Assembly (NCBI GenBank): GCA_035760965.1
Contig: DASTRY010000075.1
Location: 1-62,783, forward strand
Direction: 5' to 3'
From: JADGHX01 sp035760965
GTDB taxonomy: Bacteria; Pseudomonadota; Gammaproteobacteria; Steroidobacterales; Steroidobacteraceae
Length of the DNA: 62,783 bases
The position numbers were made by a program, and so were the translations under genes. This document shows, in pieces, positions 39,176 to 47,957 of the stretch. The notes beneath the pieces were generated by a model. It saw nothing but the letters and a program-made list of their open reading frames with translations, searched no databases and had not been told where the DNA came from. The first letter of the stretch is position 1; each line of letters opens with the position of its first letter.

Positions 39176-39544
39176 TCAGCTGGATTTCGTCTTGCTGACG
39201 AAGCGCAGGTACTTGACGAGGTCGTGGATCTGCTCGTCCGTCAATACGCCGCCCCATGTCGGCATGAGCACGGACTTGTTCACGGACAATCCGCCGTTCT
39301 TGATCGCCTTGAACAGCAGATCGTCGGGCGTATCGCCCATTGCCTTGCTGTCGGTGTGATCGCGCGGTTTCACGGCCATCTCGCCGCTGTTGAGCCCGTT
39401 GCCGTCGCGGTTCACGCCATGACACTGCACGCAGTACGTGTCGTAGAGCTTCACGGTCGCGGGTGATGGCGCATCGTCTGCCGAGCACACTCCCGTGGCG
39501 CAGCCCGCGAGGACGACGAGGAGCGTTCCGGTGAGCCGGTTCAT
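39176..39544 (-). CDS. ncgC: Monoheme c-type cytochrome lipoprotein (NcgC-like)
   Basis: 122 residues, ATG overlapping the stop of the diheme cytochrome gene. The lipobox-like VVLAGC suggests membrane anchoring. One CxxCH site (YCVQCHGVNRDGNG) and a Met axial ligand in KSVLMPTWGGVLTDEQIHDLVKYLRFV are typical of class I cytochrome c. It probably carries electrons to or from NirK. The name follows gene order in Nitrosomonas europaea and is an inference. Confidence 0.8.
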   Translation of the reverse strand: MNRLTGTLLVVLAGCATGVCSADDAPSPATVKLYDTYCVQCHGVNRDGNGLNSGEMAVKPRDHTDSKAMGDTPDDLLFKAIKNGGLSVNKSVLMPTWGGVLTDEQIHDLVKYLRFVSKTKSS

Positions 39545-40245
39545 TGGGCACCTGCCTGTTTCAGAGTCATGAGAAATCCGGTGAGCTTCTGGATGTCGGC
39601 GTCGGTGAGCTCGAGCTTCGGCATCCAGATGTGCGGATCGAACTTCTGCGGATCGCGGATGTACTCGACGACGTAGTCCGGCTGCAGCCGCGCGCCCGCG
39701 CTGTACAGCTCCGGGCCGGAATGCGGCGGCCCGCCGGCCTTCGCCGCGTGACACGAGGAACAGCCGCGCAGCTTGTTGAACAGGAGCGACGCCATCGCGA
39801 CGTTCGGCGAGTCCTGCTTGAACGCGCCCTTCTGCACGAGCCCCGCGTCCGTGCCCAGCGCCAGCAGCGCATCTGCCGCAGCGGCTGCATCGGCGGCGCT
39901 GAGCTTCATGTGCGCCGGAACCTGGCTCGCATCGATGGCGTCCGGCGTACCGGCTCCGCTCGCCGTGACCACTTTTCGATACATGACGCCGGCGGGACGG
40001 ATGACCGTCGGCTCCTGCAGCCACTGCACCAGCCAGTCCTTCTTGAACTTCACGCCCGCATACCAGAGGTCCGGCCCTTTGCGAGTCCAGAGGCGGTCGA
40101 TGCTCGCGTCACTCGGCTTCGTCAGCGCATGACAGCTCGCGCACCGGCTCTGCAGAATCTCCTCCCCGGACGCCGCGGCGGCGAGCGCCGGCAGCAGCAG
40201 CATCGTTCCGAGAAACAGGGTCATTCGCGCTCGCAGGTGTTTCAT
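39541..40245 (-). CDS. ncgB: Diheme c-type cytochrome (NcgB-like)
   Basis: 234 residues with a signal sequence (LFLGTMLLLPALAAAA), haem sites CASCH near residue 36 and CSSCH near 163, and a likely Met ligand in HIWMPKLELTDADIQKLTGFLMTL. It links the multicopper oxidase to the monoheme cytochrome, with overlapping reading frames downstream. Name by synteny only. Confidence 0.8.
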   Translation of the reverse strand: MKHLRARMTLFLGTMLLLPALAAAASGEEILQSRCASCHALTKPSDASIDRLWTRKGPDLWYAGVKFKKDWLVQWLQEPTVIRPAGVMYRKVVTASGAGTPDAIDASQVPAHMKLSAADAAAAADALLALGTDAGLVQKGAFKQDSPNVAMASLLFNKLRGCSSCHAAKAGGPPHSGPELYSAGARLQPDYVVEYIRDPQKFDPHIWMPKLELTDADIQKLTGFLMTLKQAGAQ

Positions 40246-40264
40246 TTTCAGAGTGCCCTCCGTC

Positions 40265-41317
40265 CTACTGGACCGCCTGGCCCTTGAACGTGTCGTTCGT
40301 GTAGATGCCCGGACCCTTCTGCAGGGAATCCTGGTAATAGAAGTTCGGTTTCGGCGTGCGCTTGTTCCACGGATACCAGGCGTCGTCGCTCTTGATCTCC
40401 GTGTACTCGATGACCGCCATCATTCCGCCCATCGGGCGGTCGCCGTTCATCGTGTGCGAGTCGACGTGGTCGTGGACCATCCAGCGCCCTGGATTGTCGG
40501 CGGTGAGGATGAGGTCGTAGCGCTCGCCCGGACCCACGGCCACCGTGTCGGCCATGATCGGGCTCGGCAAGGGAAAGCCGTCCTTGAACGCGATCTGGAA
40601 CGTGTGGCCGTGGATGTGGATCGAGTGCGTGAACTCGCCCGCGCCGATGAGACGGATGCGCACGACGTCGCCCTTCTGGATGCGCAACGGCTCGGATTCG
40701 GGGAACGCGCGGCCGTTCAGGGTGAAGTAGTCGAAGACATCCCCCGGCACGCCGCCGAAACCCGGCTTGTCCGCCCACTTCGAGGCCCAGTCGGAGAGCA
40801 TCAGCACGAAATCCTTCGTGACTTTCTTCTCGATGGGCGTGGGCTTCTTCGGCCGCACGATGAAAGGCCCGAACATGCCGCGCATCGCGACGTGCTCGTT
40901 CACGTTGACGTGGCAGTGGTACCAGAACGTGCCGGAGGGCTCGGCGGTGAACTTGTAGGTGAAGGAATCGCCCGGCGCGATGCCTTGCTGCGTGACATCC
41001 GGCACGCCGTCCATCTGCCACGTGCCGCGCTGGAACATGCCGTGCCAGTGGATCGTGTGAGGCAGCGCCGTCAGGTTGTTCACCGTCACTTCGAGCTGAT
41101 CGCCCTCGTCCACGTAGAAGAGCGGGCCGGGCACCTGACCGGCGAACGCGAACGCATGGAATTGCTGCTTCTCGACCAGCGTGATGCGCGTGTCCTCGAT
41201 GTTCATCTCGAAAACGCGCTTGGCGGCGAGCGCATCGGCGCTCATGCATGCCGCGAAGAGCATCAGCGCACCGAGACCCAGCGCACGCCGCGGCGAGCGC
41301 GCACGTCCAAACCTCAT
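40265..41317 (-). CDS. ncgA: Two-domain multicopper oxidase (NcgA/blue copper oxidase-like)
   Basis: 350 residues, signal sequence to about residue 32. Copper sites: TIHWHGM, WYHCHVNVNEHVAMRGM, THSIHIHGHTFQ and VHDHVDSHTMNG. Only two cupredoxin domains exist, as in small laccases and the ncgA product of the nirK cluster of Nitrosomonas europaea. First gene of the array, 38 bases downstream of the predicted NsrR operator. The physiological substrate is unknown; copper(I) or electron transfer to NirK are options. Confidence 0.85.
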   Translation of the reverse strand: MRFGRARSPRRALGLGALMLFAACMSADALAAKRVFEMNIEDTRITLVEKQQFHAFAFAGQVPGPLFYVDEGDQLEVTVNNLTALPHTIHWHGMFQRGTWQMDGVPDVTQQGIAPGDSFTYKFTAEPSGTFWYHCHVNVNEHVAMRGMFGPFIVRPKKPTPIEKKVTKDFVLMLSDWASKWADKPGFGGVPGDVFDYFTLNGRAFPESEPLRIQKGDVVRIRLIGAGEFTHSIHIHGHTFQIAFKDGFPLPSPIMADTVAVGPGERYDLILTADNPGRWMVHDHVDSHTMNGDRPMGGMMAVIEYTEIKSDDAWYPWNKRTPKPNFYYQDSLQKGPGIYTNDTFKGQAVQ

Positions 41318-41354
41318 ACAACCCCCGTTGCGAGCCGAAACACCGGCGGCCGGA

Positions 41355-41383
41355 AACATACATTTTGCGTACATGTTTTACAA
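41355..41383 (-). promoter_or_regulatory. Predicted ncgA promoter with overlapping NsrR operator
   Basis: On the minus strand TTGTAA (41378-41383) and TATGTT (41355-41360) are 17 bases apart, a good sigma-70 spacing. The 23 bases 41355-41377 match 15 positions of the NsrR consensus recalled as AAGATGCATTT followed by AAAATGCATCTT, with half-sites AACATACATTT and ACATGTT. Occupancy would block the promoter. In the rest of 41318-41676 I see no other feature. Confidence 0.55.
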
Positions 41384-41676
41384 GAACGGTAGCATGCTCA
41401 CCTTCGTGCACGATTCGATCGCGCCTTCGCGCAACTCGTGTACGAAAATTCCGGTATTCGTGCGCGCGCGGCGGCGTTTCGCTCGTTGGCGCGAGTGCGG
41501 AGGTGCACGGCGGCCGTGGCGACGATCGATTTTCGTGACCGCGCAATGGTGCGGAGACGGCCGCGCGCGCCCTTCTCTTCGGTACGTGGGGCCCTGGCTG
41601 TGCGCCGATCCGACGGTTTCTCGCATTCGCGGGCGGGTTGCAGTAGCCTCGGACCTCCGCGAGTTTCGGAGATCCG

Positions 41677-42252
41677 ATGCGCCTCACGCTGTACACCGAT
41701 TACACGCTGCGGGTCATGATGTACCTGGCCGTGAAGTCCCGGGATGGAGCCACGACGACGATCGACGAGATCGCCGATGCCTATGCCATCTCGCGCAGCA
41801 ATCTCACGAAGATCGTCAACGAGCTGGCGCAGAACGGCTTGATCGAGACCATCCGCGGGCGCGCGGGCGGCATGCGCCTCGCGCAACCGCCCGGCGAGAT
41901 TTCCGTAGGCGCGCTGGTGCGGCTCGCGGAGAAGGACTTCGGGATCGTCGCCTGCCACTCGATGACCGCCGATGTGAATTGCGCGATCCTGCCCACGTGC
42001 AATCTCCGCAACGGACTGAAGCGCGCGGTCGATGCGTTCCTGCGGGAGCTCGACAAGATGACGCTCGCGGATGCGATCATCTCACCGAGCGTCGCCGCTT
42101 CATTGCTGCAGATCGGACCGGTGCGCGGCAAGGAGGTCGCGGTCTCCGTTACGAGCCTGGTCGGCCGCCACCACACGTCCGGCAAGTCCAAGGGGCACGC
42201 AGCGCGGGCGGGGCGCAAGCCGCGGCGCTCGCGAATCAGCAAGGCGATGTAG
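41677..42252 (+). CDS. nsrR: Rrf2-family nitric-oxide-sensing repressor NsrR
   Basis: 191 residues. MRLTLYTDYTLRVMMYLAV and SRSNLTKIVNELAQNGLIETIRGRAGGMRLA form the winged helix-turn-helix; CHSMTADVNCAILPTC holds the three Cys of the [2Fe-2S]/[4Fe-4S] cluster. A basic C-terminal extension of about 30 residues (KGHAARAGRKPRRSRISK) is longer than usual. It is divergent from ncgA and is the natural repressor of that array, relieved when NO destroys its cluster. Confidence 0.9.
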   Translation: MRLTLYTDYTLRVMMYLAVKSRDGATTTIDEIADAYAISRSNLTKIVNELAQNGLIETIRGRAGGMRLAQPPGEISVGALVRLAEKDFGIVACHSMTADVNCAILPTCNLRNGLKRAVDAFLRELDKMTLADAIISPSVAASLLQIGPVRGKEVAVSVTSLVGRHHTSGKSKGHAARAGRKPRRSRISKAM

Positions 42253-42332
42253 CCGCAGGCGCAGCGAGGGCCGAGGAGTCTCCGCCATATTTTGCAAACC
42301 CCATCCTTCGGCGCTAAATATCGGAGCCGTCG

Positions 42333-43181
42333 ATGGACACTGAGCTCGCTCGCACTTTCCTCGTCGTGGTGGCCACGGGCAGCTTCGTCGAAGCGGCGCA
42401 GCGGCTGCACGTCACGCAATCCACGGTCAGCTCACGCATCCAGCGTCTCGAAGAGGAGCTGGGCACCGAGCTCTTCGTGCGCAACAAGGCCGGAACGACG
42501 CTCACGTCGGCTGGCCGACAGTTTCAGCGACACGCGGCGCTCCTCACGCGCACCGTGGAGCAAGCGCGCCAGGAAATCGGTGTCGTCACCGGATATCGCG
42601 CAACACTCACCGTCGGCGGCCGCATCGGGCTTTGGGAAGAGCTGCTGCTGCACTGGCTGCCGATCTACCGGTCGCTTGCGCCGGACGTCTCGGTCCGTGC
42701 GCTGATCGGATTCGAAGAAGAATTGATGCAGGCGCTGATCGAAGGTCGCTCCAGCATCGGCGTCATGTACACGCCGCAATCTCGGCCCGGGCTGACGGTC
42801 GAGCTGCTGCTGGAAGATCGATTGGTGATGGTCTCGACGCGCAGTGACCCTGAATCGGAGCCCGGAAGCGACTACGTGTACGTCGATTGGGGTGCGGAGT
42901 TCTTCGCGCAACATACGCTCGCGTTTCCGAACTTCGCGGGGGCCGCGCTGACCGTGAACATCGGCTGGCTCGGCCTGCAGCATGTGCTCAAGTCCGGCGG
43001 AACCGGATACTTTCCGATCCGCATGATCCGCGAACACGAGCTCGCGGGGCGGCTGCACCGCGTCGGTGGCGCGCCCGAATTCCGCTTGCCGGCGTACCTG
43101 TGTTTCCCGACCAAGGTCGAGTCGGAGCCCCTGGCGCTCGCGCTGGACACCATCCGTCGTGTTGCGTCCGACGCGGCGTAG
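42333..43181 (+). CDS. LysR-family transcriptional regulator
   Basis: 282 residues. The helix-turn-helix VVVATGSFVEAAQRLHVTQSTVSSRIQRLEEELG (15-50) is the normal LysR start; the effector domain lacks an evident family signature. GGAG precedes the ATG. It reads toward the small genes and ctaD and may act on the repeats upstream of them; this is inference. Confidence 0.88.
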   Translation: MDTELARTFLVVVATGSFVEAAQRLHVTQSTVSSRIQRLEEELGTELFVRNKAGTTLTSAGRQFQRHAALLTRTVEQARQEIGVVTGYRATLTVGGRIGLWEELLLHWLPIYRSLAPDVSVRALIGFEEELMQALIEGRSSIGVMYTPQSRPGLTVELLLEDRLVMVSTRSDPESEPGSDYVYVDWGAEFFAQHTLAFPNFAGAALTVNIGWLGLQHVLKSGGTGYFPIRMIREHELAGRLHRVGGAPEFRLPAYLCFPTKVESEPLALALDTIRRVASDAA

Positions 43182-43194
43182 CGCTCGCTTTACA

Positions 43195-43217
43195 GGCGGC
43201 GCATGTCGCCGCTATTT
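43195..43217 (+). terminator. Weak hairpin after the LysR gene
   Basis: GCGGCG (43196-43201) and CGCCGC (43207-43212) flank CATGT and are followed by TATTTA. The stem is short and the T-run poor. Confidence 0.3.
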
Positions 43218-43376
43218 ATCGAGAATACCGACCGCACGCTATACGGCGTGCAACGCGCGCGCTCGGCGCGCGATCGATCCGTACGACAGCTCGTATTTCT
43301 CCGTTTGTAGTTCGCGCAAGCCATCCCCATATTGGCGTGTGCCCCGACGAAAGCGCTGGGGGCGTCAGGAGGTCGT

Positions 43377-43559
43377 ATGACAAGCAAGAAGCCATGGCAA
43401 CCGCGCCTGGAGACTCTCCCGCTCTTCAATCCATTCGAGCCCTCGACCAAATGGACCGAGCAGATCGGTGCCGACGATTCGATCGAGATCGACGCCGAGG
43501 AAGACGGGGAGCTTGGCAATCGGCCCGTGCCGACCAAAGACGCGCGGGAAACGAACTGA
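43377..43559 (+). CDS. Small acidic protein of unknown function upstream of ctaD
   Basis: 60 residues, ATG 43377 with a textbook CAGGAGG five bases upstream. KKPWQPRLETLPLFNPFEPSTKWTEQIGADDSIEIDAEEDGELGNRPVPTK is soluble and acidic; no signal or membrane helix. Not recognised. Followed after 0.22 kb by a single-helix membrane peptide and then ctaD. Confidence 0.55.
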   Translation: MTSKKPWQPRLETLPLFNPFEPSTKWTEQIGADDSIEIDAEEDGELGNRPVPTKDARETN

Positions 43560-43678
43560 GTCGGGAAACAAACTGAGTCGCCGAATGAGCGGCGCAGACT
43601 GCTGACGTCTGCTCCACCGATGCGAGCAGGGTTGCGCGCTGTCGCGGGTGCTCCAGTGTCCTGCGGCGCGCCGCTTTC

Positions 43679-43720
43679 CCATCGGCAGTTCCGATCGCTG
43701 ACGTCGATATTCATCGCTTG
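43679..43720 (+). promoter_or_regulatory. 42-bp regulatory repeat, copy 1 (upstream of the small membrane peptide)
   Basis: Identical at 34 of 42 positions to the copy at 44023-44064; it contains CCATCGG, CGAT, GCTG and an exact ATATTCATCGCTTG. Eighteen bases after CTTG lies CCTAGCG, a possible -10. It ends 62 bases before the ATG of the 47-residue peptide. Confidence 0.55.
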
Positions 43721-43782
43721 TCTCCGCTTCGTCTGCAGCCTAGCGTTCTGACGACGATCGACGTCACATAGGAGATCCCGAC

Positions 43783-43926
43783 ATGAAGAACCTGACGAAT
43801 ACCCCTTCGAGACCCGTGGCGAAAGTCATTGCGATCCGGCACAGCACACGCGATCCGCTCTGGGTGATCACCATCGGGATGGGCGCGTTCTTCGCGATCG
43901 TGGCGGCACTCGTCGCGATCGCCTAG
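43783..43926 (+). CDS. 47-residue single-helix membrane peptide
   Basis: AGGAG eight bases upstream of the ATG. The polar start (KNLTNTPSRPVAKVIAIRHSTRDP) is followed by LWVITIGMGAFFAIVAALVAIA, one membrane helix at the C-terminus. It is too short for routine gene calls. Its place before a haem-copper oxidase subunit suggests a small accessory subunit, by analogy with CydX- or CcoS/CcoQ-sized peptides; the sequence itself does not identify it. Confidence 0.6.
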   Translation: MKNLTNTPSRPVAKVIAIRHSTRDPLWVITIGMGAFFAIVAALVAIA

Positions 43927-44022
43927 GCGGCAACAACTCCAACCGACCCGCCAGGGAGATGACGTGAAGCGCCGTTTGCGTTGACGAGGGTCCTTCGTGT
44001 TCGCGCGCCACACCGCTGCCAT

Positions 44023-44064
44023 CCATCGGAAATTTCGATAGCTGTCTCCAATATTCATCGCTTG
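44023..44064 (+). promoter_or_regulatory. 42-bp regulatory repeat, copy 2 (upstream of ctaD)
   Basis: Second copy of the element at 43679, sharing ATATTCATCGCTTG exactly. CCTACGG follows CTTG after 19 bases. The GTG of ctaD is about 105 bases downstream. The pair suggests the two genes are controlled alike. Confidence 0.55.
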
Positions 44065-44168
44065 AATCGTCCGTCGCGCCCGTCCTACGGTGCGCTAGAC
44101 GCGAGAGTTGCGCGTCAGCCAAACCGAGCCGAACCCATTTTCACCGGTGCCCCGGAAACGGAGTCGAT

Positions 44169-45785
44169 GTGAGCCGTCACGCTGAAACGACCGCGCGCGA
44201 GACCGCCGATTCGCACGATCACGCGAAGCCCCACGGCTGGCGCCGCTGGCTGCTGGCCACGAATCACAAGGACATCGGCACGATGTACCTCGTGTTCTCG
44301 TGCGCCATGTGGTTCGTCGGCGGTACGGTCGCGATGCTGATCCGGCTCGAGCTGTTCCATCCGGGCCTGCAGTTCGTCGATCCGATGTTCTTCAACTCGC
44401 TCACGACGACGCACGGGCTCATCATGATCTTCGGTGCGATCATGCCGGCGTTCGTCGGGCTCGCGAACTGGATGGTGCCGCTGCAGATCGGCGCGCCAGA
44501 CATGGCGCTGCCAAGGCTGAACAACTTCAGCTTCTGGATCCTGCCGTTCGCGTTCCTGATCCTGCTGGGCACCTACTTCGTCCCCGGCGGCCCGCCGGGC
44601 ACCGGCTGGACGCTGTACCCGCCGCTGTCGCTGCAGCAGGGCGACAGCTTCGCGATGACGATTTTCGCCATTCACCTCATGGGCATCTCGTCCATCATGG
44701 GCGCGATCAACGTGATCGTCACGATCATGAACATGCGCGCGCCGAGCATGTCGCTCATGCGTATGCCGCTCTTCGTCTGGGGTTGGCTCATCACCGCGTA
44801 TCTGCTCATCGCAGTCATGCCCGTGCTGGCGGGCGCGGTGACGATGCTGCTCACCGACCACTTCTTCGGTACCACGTTCTTCATGGCGGCCGGCGGCGGC
44901 GACCCGGTGATGTATCAGCACATCTTCTGGTTCTTTGGGCATCCCGAGGTGTACATCATGATCCTGCCGGCCTTCGGCATCATCTCGGAGATCATCCCGG
45001 CGTTCGCGCGCAAGCCGATCTTCGGGTACGAGACCATGGTGTATGCGATCGCGTCGATCGCGTTCCTGTCCTTCATCGTGTGGGCGCACCACATGTTCAC
45101 GGTCGGCATGCCGCTCGCCGGCCAGCTCTTCTTCATGCTCTCGACGATGCTGATCGCCATTCCGACCGGCGTGAAGATCTTCAACTGGACCGCCACGATG
45201 TGGAAGGGCTCGATGACATTCGAGCCCCCGATGCTATTCGCGATCGCCTTCCTGTTCCTGTTCACGATCGGTGGCTTCTCAGGGCTCATGCTCGCGATCG
45301 TGCCGGCCGACTTCCAGTATCACGACACCTACTTCGTCGTCGCGCACTTCCACTATGTGCTCGTCACCGGCGCGCTGTTCGCGATCCAGGCGGCCGTGTA
45401 CTACTGGCTGCCGAAATGGACCGGCAACATGTATGACATGCGGCTCGCCAAGTGGCACTTCTGGCTGTCGGCGATCTCGGTGAACGTGCTGTTCTTTCCG
45501 CAGCACTTCCTAGGCCTCGCGGGCATGCCGCGCCGTATCCCGGACTACGCCACGCAGTTCACCGACTGGAACATGGTTTCATCGCTCGGCGGCTTCGTGT
45601 ATGGCGCCTCGCAACTGCTGTTCGTCTACGTCATCTGGAAATGCGTGCGAGCGCATTCCCCTGCGGGCAGCCGAGCCTGGGAGGGCGCGAGAGGCCTCGA
45701 ATGGGAGCTGAGCTCGCCTGCTCCGTATCACTCATGGGACGTGCCGCCGTCGGCGGAGCTGGTTTCGCGCGGCGCCGAGCACTGA
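44169..45785 (+). CDS. ctaD: Cytochrome c oxidase subunit I (aa3/A1 type), orphan
   Basis: 538 residues from a GTG (an ATG at 44167 runs straight into TGA). All catalytic residues of a haem-copper oxidase A1 subunit are seen: THGLIMIFGA (low-spin haem His), WFFGHPEVYIM (CuB His, cross-linked Tyr and proton Glu), VWAHHMF (two CuB His), PTGVKIFNW (K-channel Lys) and HFHYVLVTG (haem ligands). Unlike most operons, no subunit II, III or assembly gene is next to it. Its partners must be elsewhere or it works with the small peptide upstream. Confidence 0.94.
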   Translation: MSRHAETTARETADSHDHAKPHGWRRWLLATNHKDIGTMYLVFSCAMWFVGGTVAMLIRLELFHPGLQFVDPMFFNSLTTTHGLIMIFGAIMPAFVGLANWMVPLQIGAPDMALPRLNNFSFWILPFAFLILLGTYFVPGGPPGTGWTLYPPLSLQQGDSFAMTIFAIHLMGISSIMGAINVIVTIMNMRAPSMSLMRMPLFVWGWLITAYLLIAVMPVLAGAVTMLLTDHFFGTTFFMAAGGGDPVMYQHIFWFFGHPEVYIMILPAFGIISEIIPAFARKPIFGYETMVYAIASIAFLSFIVWAHHMFTVGMPLAGQLFFMLSTMLIAIPTGVKIFNWTATMWKGSMTFEPPMLFAIAFLFLFTIGGFSGLMLAIVPADFQYHDTYFVVAHFHYVLVTGALFAIQAAVYYWLPKWTGNMYDMRLAKWHFWLSAISVNVLFFPQHFLGLAGMPRRIPDYATQFTDWNMVSSLGGFVYGASQLLFVYVIWKCVRAHSPAGSRAWEGARGLEWELSSPAPYHSWDVPPSAELVSRGAEH

Positions 45786-45931
45786 TGGCGGCATCGCGTA
45801 CTGCGCCACTTCAGCAGCCGCGTCGGGGCTGCGTCGTGCTCGCGAGCGGACGCACGAGCGGCGGCGCGACCGTCCTGACGCGCGCACCGCCGCACGGTAC
45901 GCAACCGCAGCCACATCGCTGCAGCGCTGCC

Positions 45932-46912
45932 CTAAGCGCTGGACTCGGCGGTTTCCGGACCGGGATGGTCGTACGGGATCGGCCCTCCCGCGCGGTAGCT
46001 GAAGTCCTCGCGCGTCAGCGCGCGATTGATGCCAAATGCCGCGCGCGCGCCCTCCGCAGCCGCGACGATCGCGAGCTGCACGTCCTCGAGGATGTTGCCG
46101 GCGGCGAATACGCCGGGCACGGTGCTCGCTTCATACTTGCCGCACACCACCTTGCCTTTCGCCGTCAGCTCGCACCCAAGCGAGCGCGCCAGCGATGACT
46201 GCGACTCGCACGGCATGTCGAAGAACAAGACTCGCCGCGGAATCGTGCGGCCATCGACGAGGCGTATGGATTCGAGTCGCCCGTCCCGTCCGCAGAGCTC
46301 GGCGATGCGCGCCGTCTCGATGCCGATCGCATTCTGCTCGAGCGCTGCGCGCTGCGACGCGGAGAGCTGCGCGCGTCCGTTGGTGAACACGATGAGGTCG
46401 CGGCTCCACGCCGTCATGGCACGCGCCATTTCGAACGCGCGTGTGCCGTGGCCATAGACCGCGATGGGCGCGTCCTGGAATTCCCATCCGTCGCAGTAGG
46501 GACATGGAAAAACAGCCGTGCCGAAGAGCTCGCGGGCGCCCTCGACAGGGGGAAGCACATCCGTCACGCCCGTCGCGAGGAGTAGCTTGCGCGCGAGCTC
46601 CTCACCACCCTGCGCGAACGTAACGGAAAAGCGGTCGTTCGCAAGCCGCGCCGCGCTCGTCACTTCCTCGGGGCGGAAGTGCACGTCGGGGTACCGGGTC
46701 AGCTCCTGCAGAACGGTCTCGCGAAATGCGGCTGGCTCGATTCCATCGCGAGACACGAATGCATGCATGGCATGGGACGGACTGTTGCGCGGCGTGCCGC
46801 GATCACAGACCAGCACGCGCCGGCGGCAACGGCCGAGCACCAATGCCGCACTCAGCCCTGCCGGGCCTGCGCCGATGATGATGACATCCCAGACCTCGCG
46901 CGCGTCCGACAT
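45932..46912 (-). CDS. Thioredoxin-reductase-like FAD/NAD(P) oxidoreductase
   Basis: 326 residues: FAD motif VIIIGAGPAGLSAALVLGR at the start, PCPYCDGWEF with the redox CxxC near residue 141, and AAGNILEDVQLAIVAAAEGARAAFGIN at the end. The size and CPYCDG motif fit the TrxB-related flavoproteins that reduce small thiol proteins or peroxidases. A C-terminal extension rich in Pro and Gly is unusual. The partner is not evident. Confidence 0.87.
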   Translation of the reverse strand: MSDAREVWDVIIIGAGPAGLSAALVLGRCRRRVLVCDRGTPRNSPSHAMHAFVSRDGIEPAAFRETVLQELTRYPDVHFRPEEVTSAARLANDRFSVTFAQGGEELARKLLLATGVTDVLPPVEGARELFGTAVFPCPYCDGWEFQDAPIAVYGHGTRAFEMARAMTAWSRDLIVFTNGRAQLSASQRAALEQNAIGIETARIAELCGRDGRLESIRLVDGRTIPRRVLFFDMPCESQSSLARSLGCELTAKGKVVCGKYEASTVPGVFAAGNILEDVQLAIVAAAEGARAAFGINRALTREDFSYRAGGPIPYDHPGPETAESSA

Positions 46913-46931
46913 GCTCCACTCGCTTCGAAGG

Positions 46932-46950
46932 CGTGAGCAACTCGCTCACG
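46932..46950. repeat. Perfect 7-bp inverted repeat in the promoter gap
   Basis: CGTGAGC, AACTC loop, GCTCACG. It lies in the gap between the Usp gene and the flavoprotein gene, both on the minus strand, and could be an operator for the latter. It has no T-run and so is unlikely to be a terminator. Confidence 0.4.
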
Positions 46951-47024
46951 ATGGAACAAGTGATACCGCCGTCCGGAGTTCCGCTGAGGTGCCACCGTAC
47001 AGCCAAGCCGCCGCTTGTCTCGTG

Positions 47025-47957
47025 TCAATGCAGCGTGCGCGGACCGCTTGTGCCGCAGATGAGCACGTCGCAATCCAGGCTCAGCAGCGCATCGTTCGCG
47101 AGACTGCCCCGGAACAACCTGCTCATGAAGGTGTGTCCGGATGTGCCGAGGACGAGCAGCGACGGCGTCCCTTGTCGTACTGCTCGGCGCACGACACGCA
47201 GCGGGCGGTTCTCCTCGACACGCACGTCGAACCGCGCCGGATCCAATCCTGCCGCGCTCACCTTCGCGAGCAGATGCTCGCGCGCAGATCGCTTCCACGC
47301 CGCGATATATCGGCGCGCGGTGGCAAGATCATAGCCCTCTGCATAGAGCGGCCCCTGATACGGCGACTGGAAGCCGTGCACGATCGCGACTGGCGCCAGG
47401 TCGAGAAACGACCAGCGGTCCGCGAAGCGCAGCACATCCTTGAACGAGGGACTCAGGTCCGCCGCGATCACGACGCGCGCATATCGCAGGGCGGCCTTGG
47501 ATCTCACGATCAGCACCGGGCACTTTGCGCCCGAAATGACGCGCTCCGCGGTCGTGCCCGTGAGCGAGGCGAGCGCACGTCTCGTCTGCGCACCCATGAC
47601 GATCAGGTCGGCTCGTGTTTCGAGCGCGACGTCCGCAATCGTCTTCGCCGTTTCGCCGACGCGAACCTCGAGCACCGGCTGCGAGTCCAGTGAGAGCGCG
47701 GACGTGCTGACTTGATCGCGCAACCGCTCATGCGCCAGAGCCTGATCGGCGCTCGAACCTCGAGACGGCACCACGTGCAGCAGCATGAGATGTGCGTCGA
47801 GCCGATTGGCGAGCGCCGCCGCCGCGCGCAGTGCGCGTACCGACCGCACCGAGAGATCGGTGGCACACAAAATCCGGCGCTGTTGCGCGCCGACAGGCGC
47901 GCGGCGCCAAACGTCAGATCCGAAGGCTCGGGTCGTATCCAAAGTGGTCGCGATCAT
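47025..47957 (-). CDS. Tandem universal stress protein, second
   Basis: 310 residues with two UspA domains: QRRILCATDLSVRSVRALRAAAALANRLDAHLMLLHVV and YARVVIAADLSPSFKDVLRFADRWSFLD. Both halves keep a glycine-rich end (LIVMGAQTRRALASLTGTTAERVISGAKCPVLIV; LLVLGTSGHTFMSRLFRGSLANDALLSLDCDVLI). GAGAGGA precedes the ATG. About as large as the other tandem Usp at 31 kb but only weakly similar by eye. Confidence 0.87.
   Translation of the reverse strand: MIATTLDTTRAFGSDVWRRAPVGAQQRRILCATDLSVRSVRALRAAAALANRLDAHLMLLHVVPSRGSSADQALAHERLRDQVSTSALSLDSQPVLEVRVGETAKTIADVALETRADLIVMGAQTRRALASLTGTTAERVISGAKCPVLIVRSKAALRYARVVIAADLSPSFKDVLRFADRWSFLDLAPVAIVHGFQSPYQGPLYAEGYDLATARRYIAAWKRSAREHLLAKVSAAGLDPARFDVRVEENRPLRVVRRAVRQGTPSLLVLGTSGHTFMSRLFRGSLANDALLSLDCDVLICGTSGPRTLH

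Noticed and set aside
46932..46950. Inverted repeat as a rho-independent terminator of the Usp gene
   Set aside because: No T-run follows in the minus direction, so I list it only as a possible operator.
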